Positions 1 to 12,803 of a DNA stretch of 64,000 nt are shown piece by piece. The notes below the pieces were generated by a model. The model was not told the origin of the DNA. It searched no databases and worked only from the letters and a program-made list of their open reading frames with translations. The position numbers and the translations under genes were made by a program. The stretch covers positions 124,001 through 188,000 of the forward strand of contig VZRS01010773.1 in assembly GCA_013398055.1 (NCBI GenBank), read 5' to 3'. The DNA is from Ifrita kowaldi (lineage: Eukaryota; Chordata; Aves; Passeriformes; Cinclosomatidae). Every line of letters begins with the position of its first letter. Position 1 is the stretch's first letter.

Positions 1-579
1 TGCAGAAAAAAAAGAGTATGATGTAAATGCCATGTTTGTGAGATATCATTAAGAAAAGGAACAATGTCTGACTTAAGTTTACGCTAAGAAACTGACCTGT
101 AGTTTATTAAATTCCTGTAATTGCAGGTTTATGCTTCAAACATGGAATGCTGAAATGACATTTCAATGTTATGTTTTTAGCAAAAATAACTATACCCACC
201 AAAGTCCACCTACTCTCTTCACATGTAGCACAAGATTAACATTCACAGTTATTACAATATGCGCATTAGTGTGAAACAAGTTGCTACTTATGTTTTCTTC
301 CTCTTTAAACCAGGTAGCAATAGAACAAATAAAAAACTCTTACTAAGGCTGACAAGCTGCAGTTAATCAAAGCCGTGGAAAAGAGAGGCAGGTGTGATAG
401 GCTTCTATACAGACAAAAAGTTATATTGATATTTAAGAAAAATTAAAAATACTGAGCCTTCAAAATTTTATGTCAAGCCACACCTTACATGCTTTGTGTT
501 TGTTTCACTTCAAATCCTTGACCAAACCTAAAGGTGGAAATGCTAGTTCTGGTGCAAGGTTGCAAAGCAACAGGACAAC

Positions 580-598
580 AGGACTCTATGATTCTATG
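580..598 (+). repeat. Possible relic of a CR1 3' end
   Basis: The stretch ACTCTATGATTCTATGTG has two octamer-like units matching the ATTCTATG repeat that ends CR1 LINEs in birds. The preceding bases do not clearly match the usual CR1 tail (a TTCCAACCT-type motif is missing), so this is either a very old copy or chance. It would lie on the plus strand. Confidence 0.3.
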
Positions 599-3500
599 TG
601 ACCCATTATAAGCAGAAACTTGTACTGAACTTGGGATGTGTAACCGACCAATGTTATGAAGCCTGTTGCTGCAGGGAGTCTGCATTTTACTGTGGCCCAA
701 CCTTTTAGATATCCACTTGAAATATTTGCTTGGTTTGTCATTCTCATATTTCAGTGTTTTATGGTAGGACACACAAATGTCTTCAACAGAACAAAGTTTA
801 AAAACTTTTTTACTGGAAAAAGCAGTCAAATTGTTAGTCCCATTTTTTACCTTGCCTGTGAAGTTGAAGATAAATTCTGTGCCTACTCTTTCTAAGATTC
901 TCCTTAGGTTCTACTGCTAATTCCCCAGCTTTTTTTCAGTGGACCACCTTTTCTCCAATCTGAGGACGTAAATTTCTGGTTTGTGTTTTCTCATAAGAAA
1001 AGAGAACATATGTAGTCTAAAGAGATAAAACATAGTCAAACACTTAATTTCTTGCCAATAAAGCATGGGAAGATACTCCTTGTTAGAGAAAGGGAGTCAC
1101 CCTGCATATAAAACCCATCAATCTAGGTCTCATTTTTCTTTAAAATTTGTATTGGTTACTCCTGTGGGCCACAGCCTAAGGCTTGTCTTCTCTGTCCTTG
1201 ATTAGCTATACTACTAAGTTGCTACAAAAACCTATTCACATTCTTCCTAGGTTGATCTCTTCTCACCCTGAAATTAAGCTACTGAAGGATGCTCTTCTGG
1301 CCCTTGTAACTTCCAGCTTCTTTTGTCAACAAATAGAGTACAAAACAGTCTTTTGCATTACTATCTTTCTGCCTCTCCCTACTGCCTACCACACTGTGCA
1401 GGAACATGAAAGATCCATTGTGTTATAAAGCCATAGAATGTATCACTCCTTATTCCTCTACCAATATCTGGTCCAGATTTAGAATCCTCAGCCAAGACCA
1501 TCCCTCCCTCAGATCTCACAGCACAAATCTTCCTCTGTCAATGGTACTGCTATTCCTATACCCCTTCCAGCCACTGCCAAACATAACACTGTGTCCACCC
1601 CAATTCTGTAGCTGGAAGTCCATGGTGCCCATCTGGATACTTACCTAAACCAAGCCGTCCATGTGTCAGAGCTATGCCTGGTGTTTGTTAAGGCTATAAA
1701 TTAATTATCACAATTTTTTTTTTGAGCTGTTTTAACTAATAAGTGGAGATAAAAAACCCTGCATCTGGTGTTCCACAATCACACATTTTCAGCCTGGTTT
1801 CACATGGGTTTTGTTCTAAATCACCTTAGATAATGCTTTCATCCATAATTATTTCCTTTCCAAATGAAGGATGAAACTTTGGCACATTGCTGCAAGGAAA
1901 GGGAGACCGAATAAAGAAAGGAGAGTTTTCACTGGTTTTAAGGTCAGAATTAGCCATTATGAGTAAGTAGTCTGACTCTTTTTAGAATATAGGATTTAAA
2001 ATTTACACAATATCAGTCATTAAACTTATGACTTCATAATTCTTATCATTACACAGTGACAAAAAAGGCATCCATTTTGGGAGGCACAATAAAAAAAAAG
2101 GAATGGTATTTAAACCAACAAGTGGTCCCTTTCCCAAAAGGCATTAGTAAACATACAAGCCAAACTGAGTATGGGGAAGGATGTCAATGTCTAGGCAGAC
2201 TGAGTAATGTTACTGTATTTGCTTAAGTGGCAATAACCTAACAGAAAAGGCAAAGTAAAACAGTGGTATGGCAGGGGACATGGGAGAGGAAGAAAAGTGA
2301 ATATATTGTAGAATAGGAAGTAAGAAAACTGAGACCACTGACATGATCATCAGGTGGGAGTCTATGCAAAATATAACAGCTTTTGTATTTATTCTTCCCT
2401 GCTGCAACCCTGGACTGGATCTCCCTGTGTAAACCTCAGTGTTTTATTGCAAAGACTTAGATGCTTAGAGGACTTTATGGAAGAGTCCTTTCCTAAATGC
2501 CTCTCTGTGGATGCAGCCCTTGTTGGATATAGCTTTGCCCTATCTCTCTTGGTAACTCTATCTGTGGTACCTTAACTTGCTTATACCACATCTCTGGCTG
2601 GTGGAATCTCAGAAGAGAAGGACTTCAGAGAAAGGTGTTCATAGACTGAACATGAAGCTTGTTGTCTCTGCTTCTGCATCTATGGAAGTTAATGCTGCGA
2701 ATTTCATTGGTTGAGAGGTGATAAGCATAGGGCCATTTCGAGGATGCAATTACCTTTATTAAATATGACTACATCCAAGTTAGCAGGTTTTTTTACTAGA
2801 TCTTTTTCCATGGAAGCATTTATCCATTATTAAAAATATTCTGCTTTCTTGTAATTGTCATATTCACTTCATATATATAAATTGTATTATATTGTAAAGA
2901 AAGAATGCTTTCGAATCAGAGGCATTAATTTTAGTATTTAGTTTTTCAAGTTTTCTGGAATATCTCAAGATCTATAAAAACATGATTAAAGGGTTAGAGA
3001 GTTCTTACTCAACTTTTTCAAAGGCCCAATATTGTATATATGACATTCAGAATTTAAAACAATAATAAAACCAAAAATAATGCCTTAATTTAATGGCTGA
3101 AATGCTCCCCAAGTAAACTCGAAATAAAGGATTTTGAATTACAAGTTTCAGAAACATATACTTTTATTTTTTAATTTTCTGCAAAATTATGGATATTTTG
3201 TCTTTTAGATCTAGTAAGGTTTATATCACTGATGTGATTTCTTTATCTGTCAGACTGTCACTAAAAATTAGCACATTTTTGTCTCTAAACCCACCTGGAC
3301 AGCAATTTTCCACATCTACCTTTGGCCAACCTTCCTTCTGTAATTGTCAGTTTAGATTTATAATACCACTGTAACCCTTCCCTAATTTATAAATACTTTA
3401 AAATCTTTATTTAACTTATTATTTATTATTTCTTTTCTATTTTATGAACAGTTCCTTTTAGGCAAATATTATACCTAAATTATTTCTCAATACCATAACT

Positions 3501-6500
3501 CAGAAAGAAGCACCGCAGAAAGTTCTTCAGGTTTTATGAAGTTTTTTAGATTTGCACATGAAATGAACATTGTATTCAGTCTAGTTAGTGGAGATGTATT
3601 ATAAATTGAGGTCCAATTTTGTAATTAAGTAGAAGAGTGAATTCATGGAGGTTAAACAGAAGTAAAAGATGTGTATGCGTTATTCTAGGTCAGCATGACC
3701 TTGTCTTTGTCCAAGCTAGACTGTACTGAACCTTGAAACTGTCCATATAATCTGAATTTTTACCTTCCTGTAATAGTGTAAAGCTCCTTATTCATTTAGG
3801 GTGATAATAAGTAAGCCTCTTTGTAGAAATTTAAATTACTGAATTAGTCATCATTCCTGGTGACTAATAAAAATCACTACCAGTTCTACATATTGGAATA
3901 TCTTATTTCTGCCTAGACTAAAAATCCTACCCAAGTGTCTCCACAATAGAGCAACAAAACCTCCAGAAGTACAATAAACTTTTCTTTTAATTTTTAGTTT
4001 TTATTTCTATAACTCAGAAATCAAAAATTAAATTCAGATAAACTGTGGTGCCACTACTGAAATACTCAGATTTTCTTCTTCATTGCATTTTGGTGTGAAC
4101 TCTGTCAGGACTACTACTGAATTTATTTAAATTTTCTCTCTTTGATCACTCTCTGCAACTCTTAGGAAATATGCAGTATGCCGTCTTGAAACAAAGATTC
4201 AGGCACATTATTTCTTTAACTTCAATTGAAAATTACAAATATTACTTGCAAAACTGTAAGAAAAGATAAATTCTACTGATTTTTTATATCTTTGAGATAA
4301 AGCATCATATCAATCAGTACGGATAATAAATAAATAAAAAGAAGAAAAATATTGTATTATAATTCTCTATTAAAAATTAAAACGCTGAAGCTTACTGAGG
4401 AAAAAAACCCAATGTCCTTAGAATGCAATTTCAGTGTTAAGTAGGGTCATAATTTATATTTTGCAATCAGTACAACTCATTTTGATATTGAAGGGTTGTC
4501 GTTTTTCTCACTTAAGTCCCTTTTAGTGCTAAGGAATATAAAATATCAGACTTTTCAGAGTACCCATGATATTGAAGTTAAATAAATAAATAGAAAGAAA
4601 TACCCAAAACAATAGAAAAAAAATAGCCAGCCATTGTGTTTATCTTTGTCAAGAAAACTTCAACAGACATCAATGCTTGGGTAAAACTCTTGCAAGTGCT
4701 TCTATTTCACTGGTATATTAATTGAAGCTTTTTATAAGTTTCTTTTTTAAGGTCTGTTTTACATTTGAGGATGATTCTTACAGAAATTTTATTCAAGCAT
4801 GAGGTGGAAACATTACTGACAATTTTCTTCTGCGATCTCCTGCATTTTTTAATCAGTAGATTAAAATTCAACAGCTGCTCTAATGGAAATATATGCTGTA
4901 GTTTTCAAAACCAACCTCAAATATCCATTCAATATTGAATCTTATCAATGTTTCTGAAGAAGATCAGAGAATAGAACTGTTGTTTTCTTCATTCTTTTTA
5001 TTTCTTTTTCAAAAACAAAGATGTATTTTCATTTGGAAAGAAATAAGGAAAATAATTATGGGGCAGGTTAAGATGACAGAACAGTCCCTCAGTCTTATGA
5101 GCAGACTCAAAAGTAAAAGTGATCTCTAAAATAATTAATCCCTTTGGTACTTCTCAGAGAATTCTGATCTTGTGTTTTCTGAGAAATTAAGAAAATATTG
5201 CTTGGTGGGTTTTGGTCTTTTTCTTAAATTTGTAGTTTCCCCACACCTTCTTTTCAAAAGTATTCCTGAATGAATGTTTTGGAAAGCAGTAGTGTTTTTC
5301 CAAAGCTGATCAGCATTAAAATGCAATAGCTCCAGTTACCCTGGACTTAGGACAAGACTGGAAGTGATTTTCAAGTCTTATTCAAGGTTATTTCCCACCT
5401 GAAGCTGAGGATATGTGAAAATGTAGGTAACCATAGCAAAATAGCCCAGCAAGGAATGTTGGGTTTTTATAATGAACATTATAAATATCAATCCGTTTTT
5501 TAGGGAATTGAAAACGTGGTTTTGTCTAAAACATATAAAACACATAATAGACTGTTACTAGTTGCATGGCAAGAATATGTTTGATCTTCTGTTGAATTTC
5601 ATATTTCATATTGATGTATTAATTTAAAAAATTAGAAGCTGAAAGACACTTGACTTCTTTAATTAAAAAAAACCAAAACAAAATACTGTTAGTACTATTG
5701 GAGATTTGGCAAGAGCTGTTATTGAATCAGAAGATGGAAAGTTATATAATCCTCAGTGATACATAATATTATTAAGGTGCTCTTGTGCTGGGTGTTATTT
5801 TTGTTTGTTTTTTTTTTTTCCCAAACTGTTTATTCATTAAAAGAAGGGAGCAGGAGAGGGTTTGCCTTTTGAACTTGATTGGAAGAACCACAGCAGGGAA
5901 AAATATGCTGAAGAAACTGAACAGTTAATTTTCTATATGCATGTTTGAAAACTGCAGTTCTGTTCCCAAGCATGTTGTTTTTATTTTGTGTGTATTGTAC
6001 GTCCTCTATTCATTTTGCCACTGCCTGTTACAGGCTACAGGTGGTGTACTGAGTTTGCAAGGCCTCAGGATGAAGATTTGCCAGGCTTGCTCTGTTTGAA
6101 CTTGTCTTGATATGCCTGGTGACTTGGTTTTTCTTGACCCCAGAGGGGCTGGGGAAGGTTGACCGTAACACCGGATAAAGGCATACACATTTTAAAGGGA
6201 ATATATAAGAATCTTAACTGCGGCATTATTAATGATATTTTGTCATCAGAATTCTCTGTTATGTGACTGGTGTTCTTTCCTTTGTTTTGTTTTTCTTTCT
6301 TTTTTTTCTTTCTGTAACAGCTGCATCTTGACTAATAGTAATTCTACAATTAAATGATCAAGTTGTCAAGAATATTAATTATAAATTCTTGTCTTTATAT
6401 GTTTCTTTCTTCCTCTTTTATCCATAAAATATTTTGAGCATAAAATTGAAGCCTTGAGTCCCACACTACTTTCTTTCTCTGATGAAATAACATCAGTTCA

Positions 6501-7499
6501 ATCTCCCACTATTAAAATTCATACCACTTTCATGGAATTCTTAAATGTTCAGACAGCCAAAAGGTGATTCTGAAATAACTTGCCTCTTTACAATTAGTTT
6601 GCCTCTATCATGCCTGTACATATTTCTTGCTGGGTAATAACAGAATCTCCATTGCCTCTTTCTCCACAGATTCTTTTCTTCTTTATTTTAATTTTTCCCT
6701 GAAGTATTAAAAATAAAATAAAAATAAAAATGAGATTTCTTTCTGTTTTGCAAGAATAAAAGGTAAAATACTTAACTGATGTCTTCGCCTCTCTTCACTG
6801 GTTATGTAATTAATCAGTCAGTTGTATACATGTAACTCCAATCATTCTAAAATGTCTACATTGCTTGCATATATTTATCATAAAAATGGGATGTATATTA
6901 GCAAAACAATTAATTAAATAAGTAATGATTAATTCTATAATAAATGGTCATCTGAGGTGGTATACCTGTGGTGTGACCAAGGTTTTCAAAATATAAATTT
7001 ACCTAAGAATAAGTTGTGTGATATTTCATTGATATTGCCAATCATTAAAAGAAAGTTCATCTCTCTCCTGGTGGCAAACATGTTGACCTAATCATGACTT
7101 CTGAAAAGGCAGGAATAGTATAATTGGAAAAAGTCTGCCACTTTGGCATCACACTCTCTCAGAGTACTGAGTAAAAAGCCATGCAGAGAACAGCCAAGGT
7201 GGACTCAAGACTGGGAGGTGAAAGCAGAATGTCCAGAATGAGTGAGATATCTTACTCCAAGCACAAAAATAAATCTTGTGTACCTGACATTTACCACTCT
7301 TCTATCTGGGTATAAAACTTGCACAACTTCTAGTCCGTCCATAAATCACTTTCTGCCATTAGCTTTTCTGTCCACCTTAATGTAAAATAAGATTTTGAAT
7401 ATCAGTGCCCTACAGTGGTGGAACAATATTGGTGAAAATTAATACTGGTTCGTACTGTGACTAAACTATTACCCAGACTCGTATTTTCTGAAACTGATT

Positions 7500-7750
7500 G
7501 AACTGCAGTGCTAGGTGAAATGTGGAAGAGCTAACATTAGAAGAAAATACTGGAAATTCGGGACTGGATGCTGTCTGGGAGCAGCCTAAACTGTGTGAGC
7601 ATCCAGCTGCAGGCTGTGTTGTGGCAGGGATCTCTCAAGGATGCCAAGGACTGAGGAAAGAGCTCCAACAGCCCAAGTGCTGAAGGAGCCACTGAAACTC
7701 GAATCTCGGGTGCAAGACCAGTGAAGACTCCACTAGCACAGCTTTAATTT
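7500..7750. other. GC-richer island, unclassified
   Basis: About 250 bp with clearly more G and C than the surrounding sequence, including a run around GGCTGTGTTGTGGCAGGGAT. There is no long open frame and no CR1 or LTR signature that I recognise. A degraded LTR or an untranslated exon are both possible. Confidence 0.3.
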
Positions 7751-8498
7751 ATTAGCTGTAATCATCACCCAAACTTTTCGTAAGTAATGAACTTGATATA
7801 TACGCAATATTGTGAGATATTTCATTGCAGACTGAGGACTATGTTAAGGCAAGTAAAGTTACTACAATTAATGTATTCTGTCTGTGTAGACAATTTTAGC
7901 TGTATATATCAATATTCAGCATTTTCACCAATTGTCTTCCTCATGTTTTAATTTTGGTAGGGAATCTTTATTATCGTCTTGAAAATGGCTGTCACAGAAT
8001 GTGACTGAAGAAAATATCAGTCTTTCCATAGCTAAGTGTTGTATAAAGTCTAGATTTAATAAGAGTCAAAGCTCAATAACTTTTCCTGGCCCTAAAATTT
8101 TTTGAGAGAAAACATATATGAAGAAACCACCACCACCTGAACATCACAAAGATGCATGACAAATAAATTTTTAAAAGTAGCTGCAACTCTAGACAAGTGC
8201 CTATTGAGGAATTTCTGTGCTATATAAATTATGCTAAATCTGAAGATTTTATCAAAGCTTCTTTTTGCTTCTCAGAGGCAAACTTGAAATAAGGCCTAAT
8301 TTTCTGAATCTACATTTTTTTCCCCCTTTATATTTAGTGATAGTCTAAAAAGCATGAGGAATATGCAGGTAAAATACATGTAACTGAATTACATAAGATT
8401 TAGGCTTTCTAGAAAAAATAACATTAAGAAATGGGAAGCTGGAGTTAAAGTATTGAAAATTGATGAGAAGTTTTGGAGTATTTTTTTCAACAGTGCTT

Positions 8499-8524
8499 AT
8501 CTATCTATCTATCCATCCATCCAT
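8499..8524. repeat. Compound microsatellite (CTAT)n(CCAT)n
   Basis: About three and a half CTAT units run directly into three CCAT units. The switch from CTAT to CCAT suggests a point change that spread by slippage. Copy number is likely to vary between individuals. Confidence 0.9.
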
Positions 8525-9003
8525 GTATTAAAAAATTTTATCTTGCCTATTTGATCTTGATAGCTACAGTATCTCTATTCCTATATAATATATTAATGCT
8601 TCCCTTTCATTCTATAAATACACACAAACACTATGAACCAACATATAAGTAATTATGTTTATTTTTCTTTATGTTAGCAAAGAACATTGCACAGATGGTT
8701 TATAAAGTTTAATTAATAAAATATGACAAAGTGCGAACTCTTATGTAACAACTCATGCTAGTGTGAATTGTTTGGGTTAGGACAGTTTTGTTTTTAAATT
8801 AAGATTTCCTGAAGTCTTTTCTGCAATTTCTGTTTCATAATAATTTATTTCTTTTAGCATGTAGTGTCTGGTATAGCCAAAGCAAATATTTTTCTGATGT
8901 TAATGAGTTCTGTACTAGTAAATTCCTTCATATTTTCAAGTTATATCTGAAGTGAGTTAAAGTTACGTCTGTATAGTCAGGATTTGTCTGATACTTATGA
9001 CTT

Positions 9004-9143
9004 TGTGCCGGTTTGGCCAAAATCTAGCAATATATCCTCTGAGAGAAAACCAGGTTACAACCACTCTTCTCCCTACTAGGTTCGGGAAAAAAAAAGAAAT
9101 TTTCCTCGAAGGAAAGTGAAAGAGCTAAAAGCTATTTGTTTAA
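9004..9143 (+). mobile_element. 5' part of an endogenous retrovirus LTR, cut by an assembly gap
   Basis: The piece begins TGTGCCGGTTTGGCC and matches the first 140 bp or so of the LTR at 48,204 almost base for base, including the shared GAGAGAAAACCAGGTTACAA segment. The match runs right up to the N at 9,144; beyond it the sequence is AT-rich and no longer LTR. The missing remainder (another 560 bp or so if a solo LTR, several kb if a provirus) has probably been lost in the gap. The two copies show both ends of the family only through the 48.2-kb copy. Confidence 0.8.
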
Positions 9144-9144
9144 N
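9144..9144. other. Assembly gap (single N)
   Basis: One N joins an LTR 5' end to unrelated AT-rich DNA. One base is a placeholder, so the real gap length is unknown. Confidence 0.9.
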
Positions 9145-12100
9145 CTTTGTTTTTGTTTGTTTATATACTTAATCAGCTTTACCTGTTTTAGACTAAAACA
9201 TTACATTTCATATAAGAAATGTTCTTGGTTTGATTCATAATAATCACTTTGCTGCTGGAATAAATGGCCTTTATTTGTAATAAGTAAACTCTGAACAAGA
9301 TTTCTTTAGGTGTACTGACTTCAAATTAACTAGTTTTTTTCCTTTTATCATAATATTTTGAAGCTTTTTATCTTGATCAATTTCTTTTGAACATTCTCTG
9401 CAAGAATGTTTGACCAAATGTCATTTTTGTTGAAACATTAGTGCGCTACCAGATTCTTTGATCTGCCACAATGTTACAAATTTTTATTCACCGAGTTGTC
9501 AGAAAAAATAAATCAGAATGTATTAAACTTATGCCCCAAATTTGTTTTAGGAAATTAAGGACATCTTGGACTCCTAAGAGATGATCAGATCCAGATTAAA
9601 CAGCTGAATATCATGATTTAAAAATGAAAATTATGTTTCTGAAAAGATTATATTGCTGATATCTTTCTAAGACACAGGAAGTAAAAACTGCTCTTTCACT
9701 CCTATAAATATGCTAATTTAAAGCCAATTGTCATAGTACCTCCAAATGAAATAGGCAGCTGCCAAATATTTCCAGTGGAAGGTGTCTTGGAAAAGAAATA
9801 CATATTCAAAAATATATCTCATCAGAAGCCAAGCATATGTGCACTGACATCAAAGAGATTCCATTAAGTGACTAGGCATCTTAACACTAAACCAGATTTA
9901 GTGCCAGAGACTCAGAAGACATTATAAATCAAGACAAAGGTCTAAGCCAGGTACCAGCAAGGATCATCTTTCAGTAACGTGGTGGTATATTAGGAGCTTA
10001 AAGAAAGCTTGCACTGCATGTTAGAAAAGCAGTATACCTTGGTTTGTGGTTTGATTGTCTTTCAAACTGAAGTCATGTTGCACGCAGAGCATGTCTCAGG
10101 GAAATCTTTCAGAGCATGTGTCTGAGAAACAAATGGTTCTTCCCTGACTGTACCTTATGTAGTCATTTATGGCAAGAGCCAGCAAAACACTTTAGCATCT
10201 GTTTAATATCAAGCATGTAGGTAGGCTACTTGACACAGGATGTTTAGGTTGTTTATTAGACTGTAGAAATTACTGTAAAATGTAAACAATTTTGCTCGCT
10301 GGATAGGACACGGTCATATAAAAAACCAATTCTTTAATTACTAAATGAGAAAAAATGCTCTGACATATCATATTACCTGAGTGTGTGATCACTTGGAGAA
10401 AAGGCAACTCTGTCTGAGAGTCATTTCAGGTGAATGAAACACCAATTTTCTAAGCCAACTAGAAAGAGGTTGGTGAGCCAAACTTTCACAGTTAAATATT
10501 GGTACTCATCTGAACCTATATACTTACATGAAATTTAAACAGTAAATTCATGAATCTTTGATATCAGCAAAACTGCATCAGTTAGCAAGAAATTTCCAAT
10601 TTTTTTTCAACCAACTCAGTTGTGGGCACAGGGCATTTTATGATTGGACCTAAGACTCAGAGATAAAAATCTGACATAAACATAAACAAAATCATACCTG
10701 TAAACGGACAAGCTGTGGAAGCATTTAAAATCCTAGACTCCTGCTTTTTTCTGAAGCTTAGAGAATTGTGAACATCTGTATTCAGTCATGTCCACATTTA
10801 AAACTGACATACCGATGGCTATTTGAGGTCTGTAGTATACTGTTAGTCATGCAGACATAAATTTGAGACATCTCTGGCTTTAGTATCTACTTGGACAAAT
10901 ATTCCAACTAGTAGAGCTCCATAAAAAATACATGGCACTGGATTTGCATCATGGTTTGAAAGCCAATTGAGAATAGAATACAGTGCTGATTTATGGATGA
11001 ATGCTCAGTTATGATACTTGAAGTGAGATATTAAAGTGTTCTTTACATACATAATTATTGTTTCACGTCTTTCATTTACTGTGAGTTTCAGGTTCTAATT
11101 TAGGCATTATGGTGTCAAGTTTATAGACCTACCTGTGCCTTATATATTACAATTAATTCTTACTTATGTACAAGTATGAACATTGTGGAATAAACTCATG
11201 GCCTAGCTGTAGCAGTTTAAGCCAAGGACCTTTTGAGACCAGAATAATGGTCAAAAGTGCATATCCACAGCAGAGTAAGAATAGTGGAATTTCGCATTAT
11301 ACTCTTTTACTTAATGATGTCTTGTTGACCAATTATTCAGTGCAGGATCTACCTGAGATAGAACTATTTCTGTATTTTCAGTAACTCTCTTCCATTCATT
11401 TTCCTACTGTTATCATAATCTTATGTAGAATTCTAACTCTGTTTTAAGCAAACATCAGGCATGTTTGATGAATATTATTCTCTCTTTCATTCCTAATTAT
11501 TAACTGACTCTTTTTTATTAACTTGTTAAAAAAGGTTCATTTCTCTGCTTTATACCCAGCATTAAATTAGTAAATAAATAAATTCTTAAATAAATTCTCT
11601 AATGGGATTTGTTCTCAATGTAGACTAGAGCAATACAAATATGACTCTGTTTAGTCTCTCCACAGTTTAGTTCCTATCCCAAAGCTAATATGTGGAAGCG
11701 CTTTCAGTCCAGAGTAGGACACCTTCATATAACAGATCTTTCAGATCAGATTTATTTCTCTTTTGGTCTGCTTAGGGTAGTTAAAAATGTTTTCTCCTCT
11801 CTTACCACAAATACCAAAGGACTGAGGAAAAATGGGGAGGGAAATGAAGGCCTCTAGTGGCTGGTTTAGCTTGTAGTAGAGATTTTTCATTCTTTCTTCA
11901 GGCCCAGCCACTGCTGCAGCATGACCATTTATTCAGAACATTCACATGCACACACACACCTTACATCTCACTGACCACTCTACTGACCCTGTCTGGGCCT
12001 TTCTTGCTACTACCCACTGTAGTAAAAAAAATCCCCCAAAATGGTGACCATATCAACACATGGCCTAACACACGGCCTTGGGCACTTTATAATGATGTCA

Positions 12101-12602
12101 GGGTACTTCGAATTCTGTTTCTTGTGAAATGTATCTCTCAGGAATTATTTTCTTCCCATGCCTTTCATTAAAGCTGTCAAGCTAAGATTGTTTAGTAATA
12201 TTAAAAGTGGCCATTACCATTTTTTAAAATGCTCATAATATCTGCAATTTATGTGTGATATCAATGTAGAAAATATTAATATTCATAAAAGACTACTCAG
12301 TCCTTTTCTGAATAAATTAAGTTCAACTGTGTTTCTGTAAATTACAATGTATTATTTATTTTATACAAGTTAGTCGAATTTACTCTGAATAATTTACTCT
12401 TCTCATAGTATTTTCTATATTTAGTATTTCAATAAGTATAAATCAATATGTACATTTATATCTAAAATTGGAGTATAGCACACAGAACTATTTTGAATAC
12501 TGCCTGCATGCATAATAGCAAGGAATAACAGCTCATTAAAATGTTGAACCTGTGGTTAAGCAGGGAATGCTCTCCATTCTTGTAACGTATTCTGAGGAAA
12601 TT
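9145..12602. other. AT-rich noncoding stretch
   Basis: No gene, repeat family or structural RNA is recognised. A less AT-rich part at 11,830-12,180 has a 104-codon plus-strand frame (11,857-12,171) that includes a short CA run; its composition looks non-coding and it has no known domain. Confidence 0.65.
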
Positions 12603-12608
12603 ATTTTC

Positions 12609-12803
12609 ATAGAATCATAGAATGGTTTGGGTTGGAAAGGAAATTAAAGATCATCTAGTTCCAAACTCCTGCCATGGACAGGGGCGCTTTCCACTAGACA
12701 AGCTTGCTCAAAGCCCCATCCAATCTGGTCTTAAACACTTCCATGGATGGGGCAGACACAGCTTCTCTAGTCAACCTGTTCCAGTGTCTCAACACCCTCA
12801 ACC
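12609..12803 (-). mobile_element. CR1 LINE fragment, 3' end, 5'-truncated
   Basis: Read on the plus strand it starts TCATAGAATCATAGAATGG, the reverse complement of the CR1 terminal octamers, then GGTTGGAAAGGAAATTAAAG and GATCATCTAGTTCCAA. It continues with GCTCAAAGCCCCATCCAA and GTTCCAGTGTCTCAACACCC, all typical of avian CR1. Homology stops after about 195 bp, as expected from incomplete reverse transcription. The 150-codon frame that crosses it on the plus strand is antisense and not a gene. Confidence 0.92.

Larger units (their letters stand above)
1..9003. other. AT-rich noncoding stretch, left flank
   Basis: No gene is supported. The open frames are short, overlap one another on both strands and contain no recognisable domain. 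A pyrimidine-richer part at about 1,170-1,660 holds two overlapping frames of about 80 codons on the plus strand, without coding features. A GC-richer patch lies at about 7,500-7,750. A faint CR1 end (about 580-598) and a tetranucleotide repeat (8,499-8,524) are listed separately. Conserved regulatory elements could be present but cannot be seen without alignment to other birds. Confidence 0.7.

Noticed and set aside
485..895. Overlapping frames of 114 and 79 codons on opposite strands
   Set aside because: No domain, no codon preference, and they overlap a likely CR1 relic and AT-rich DNA.
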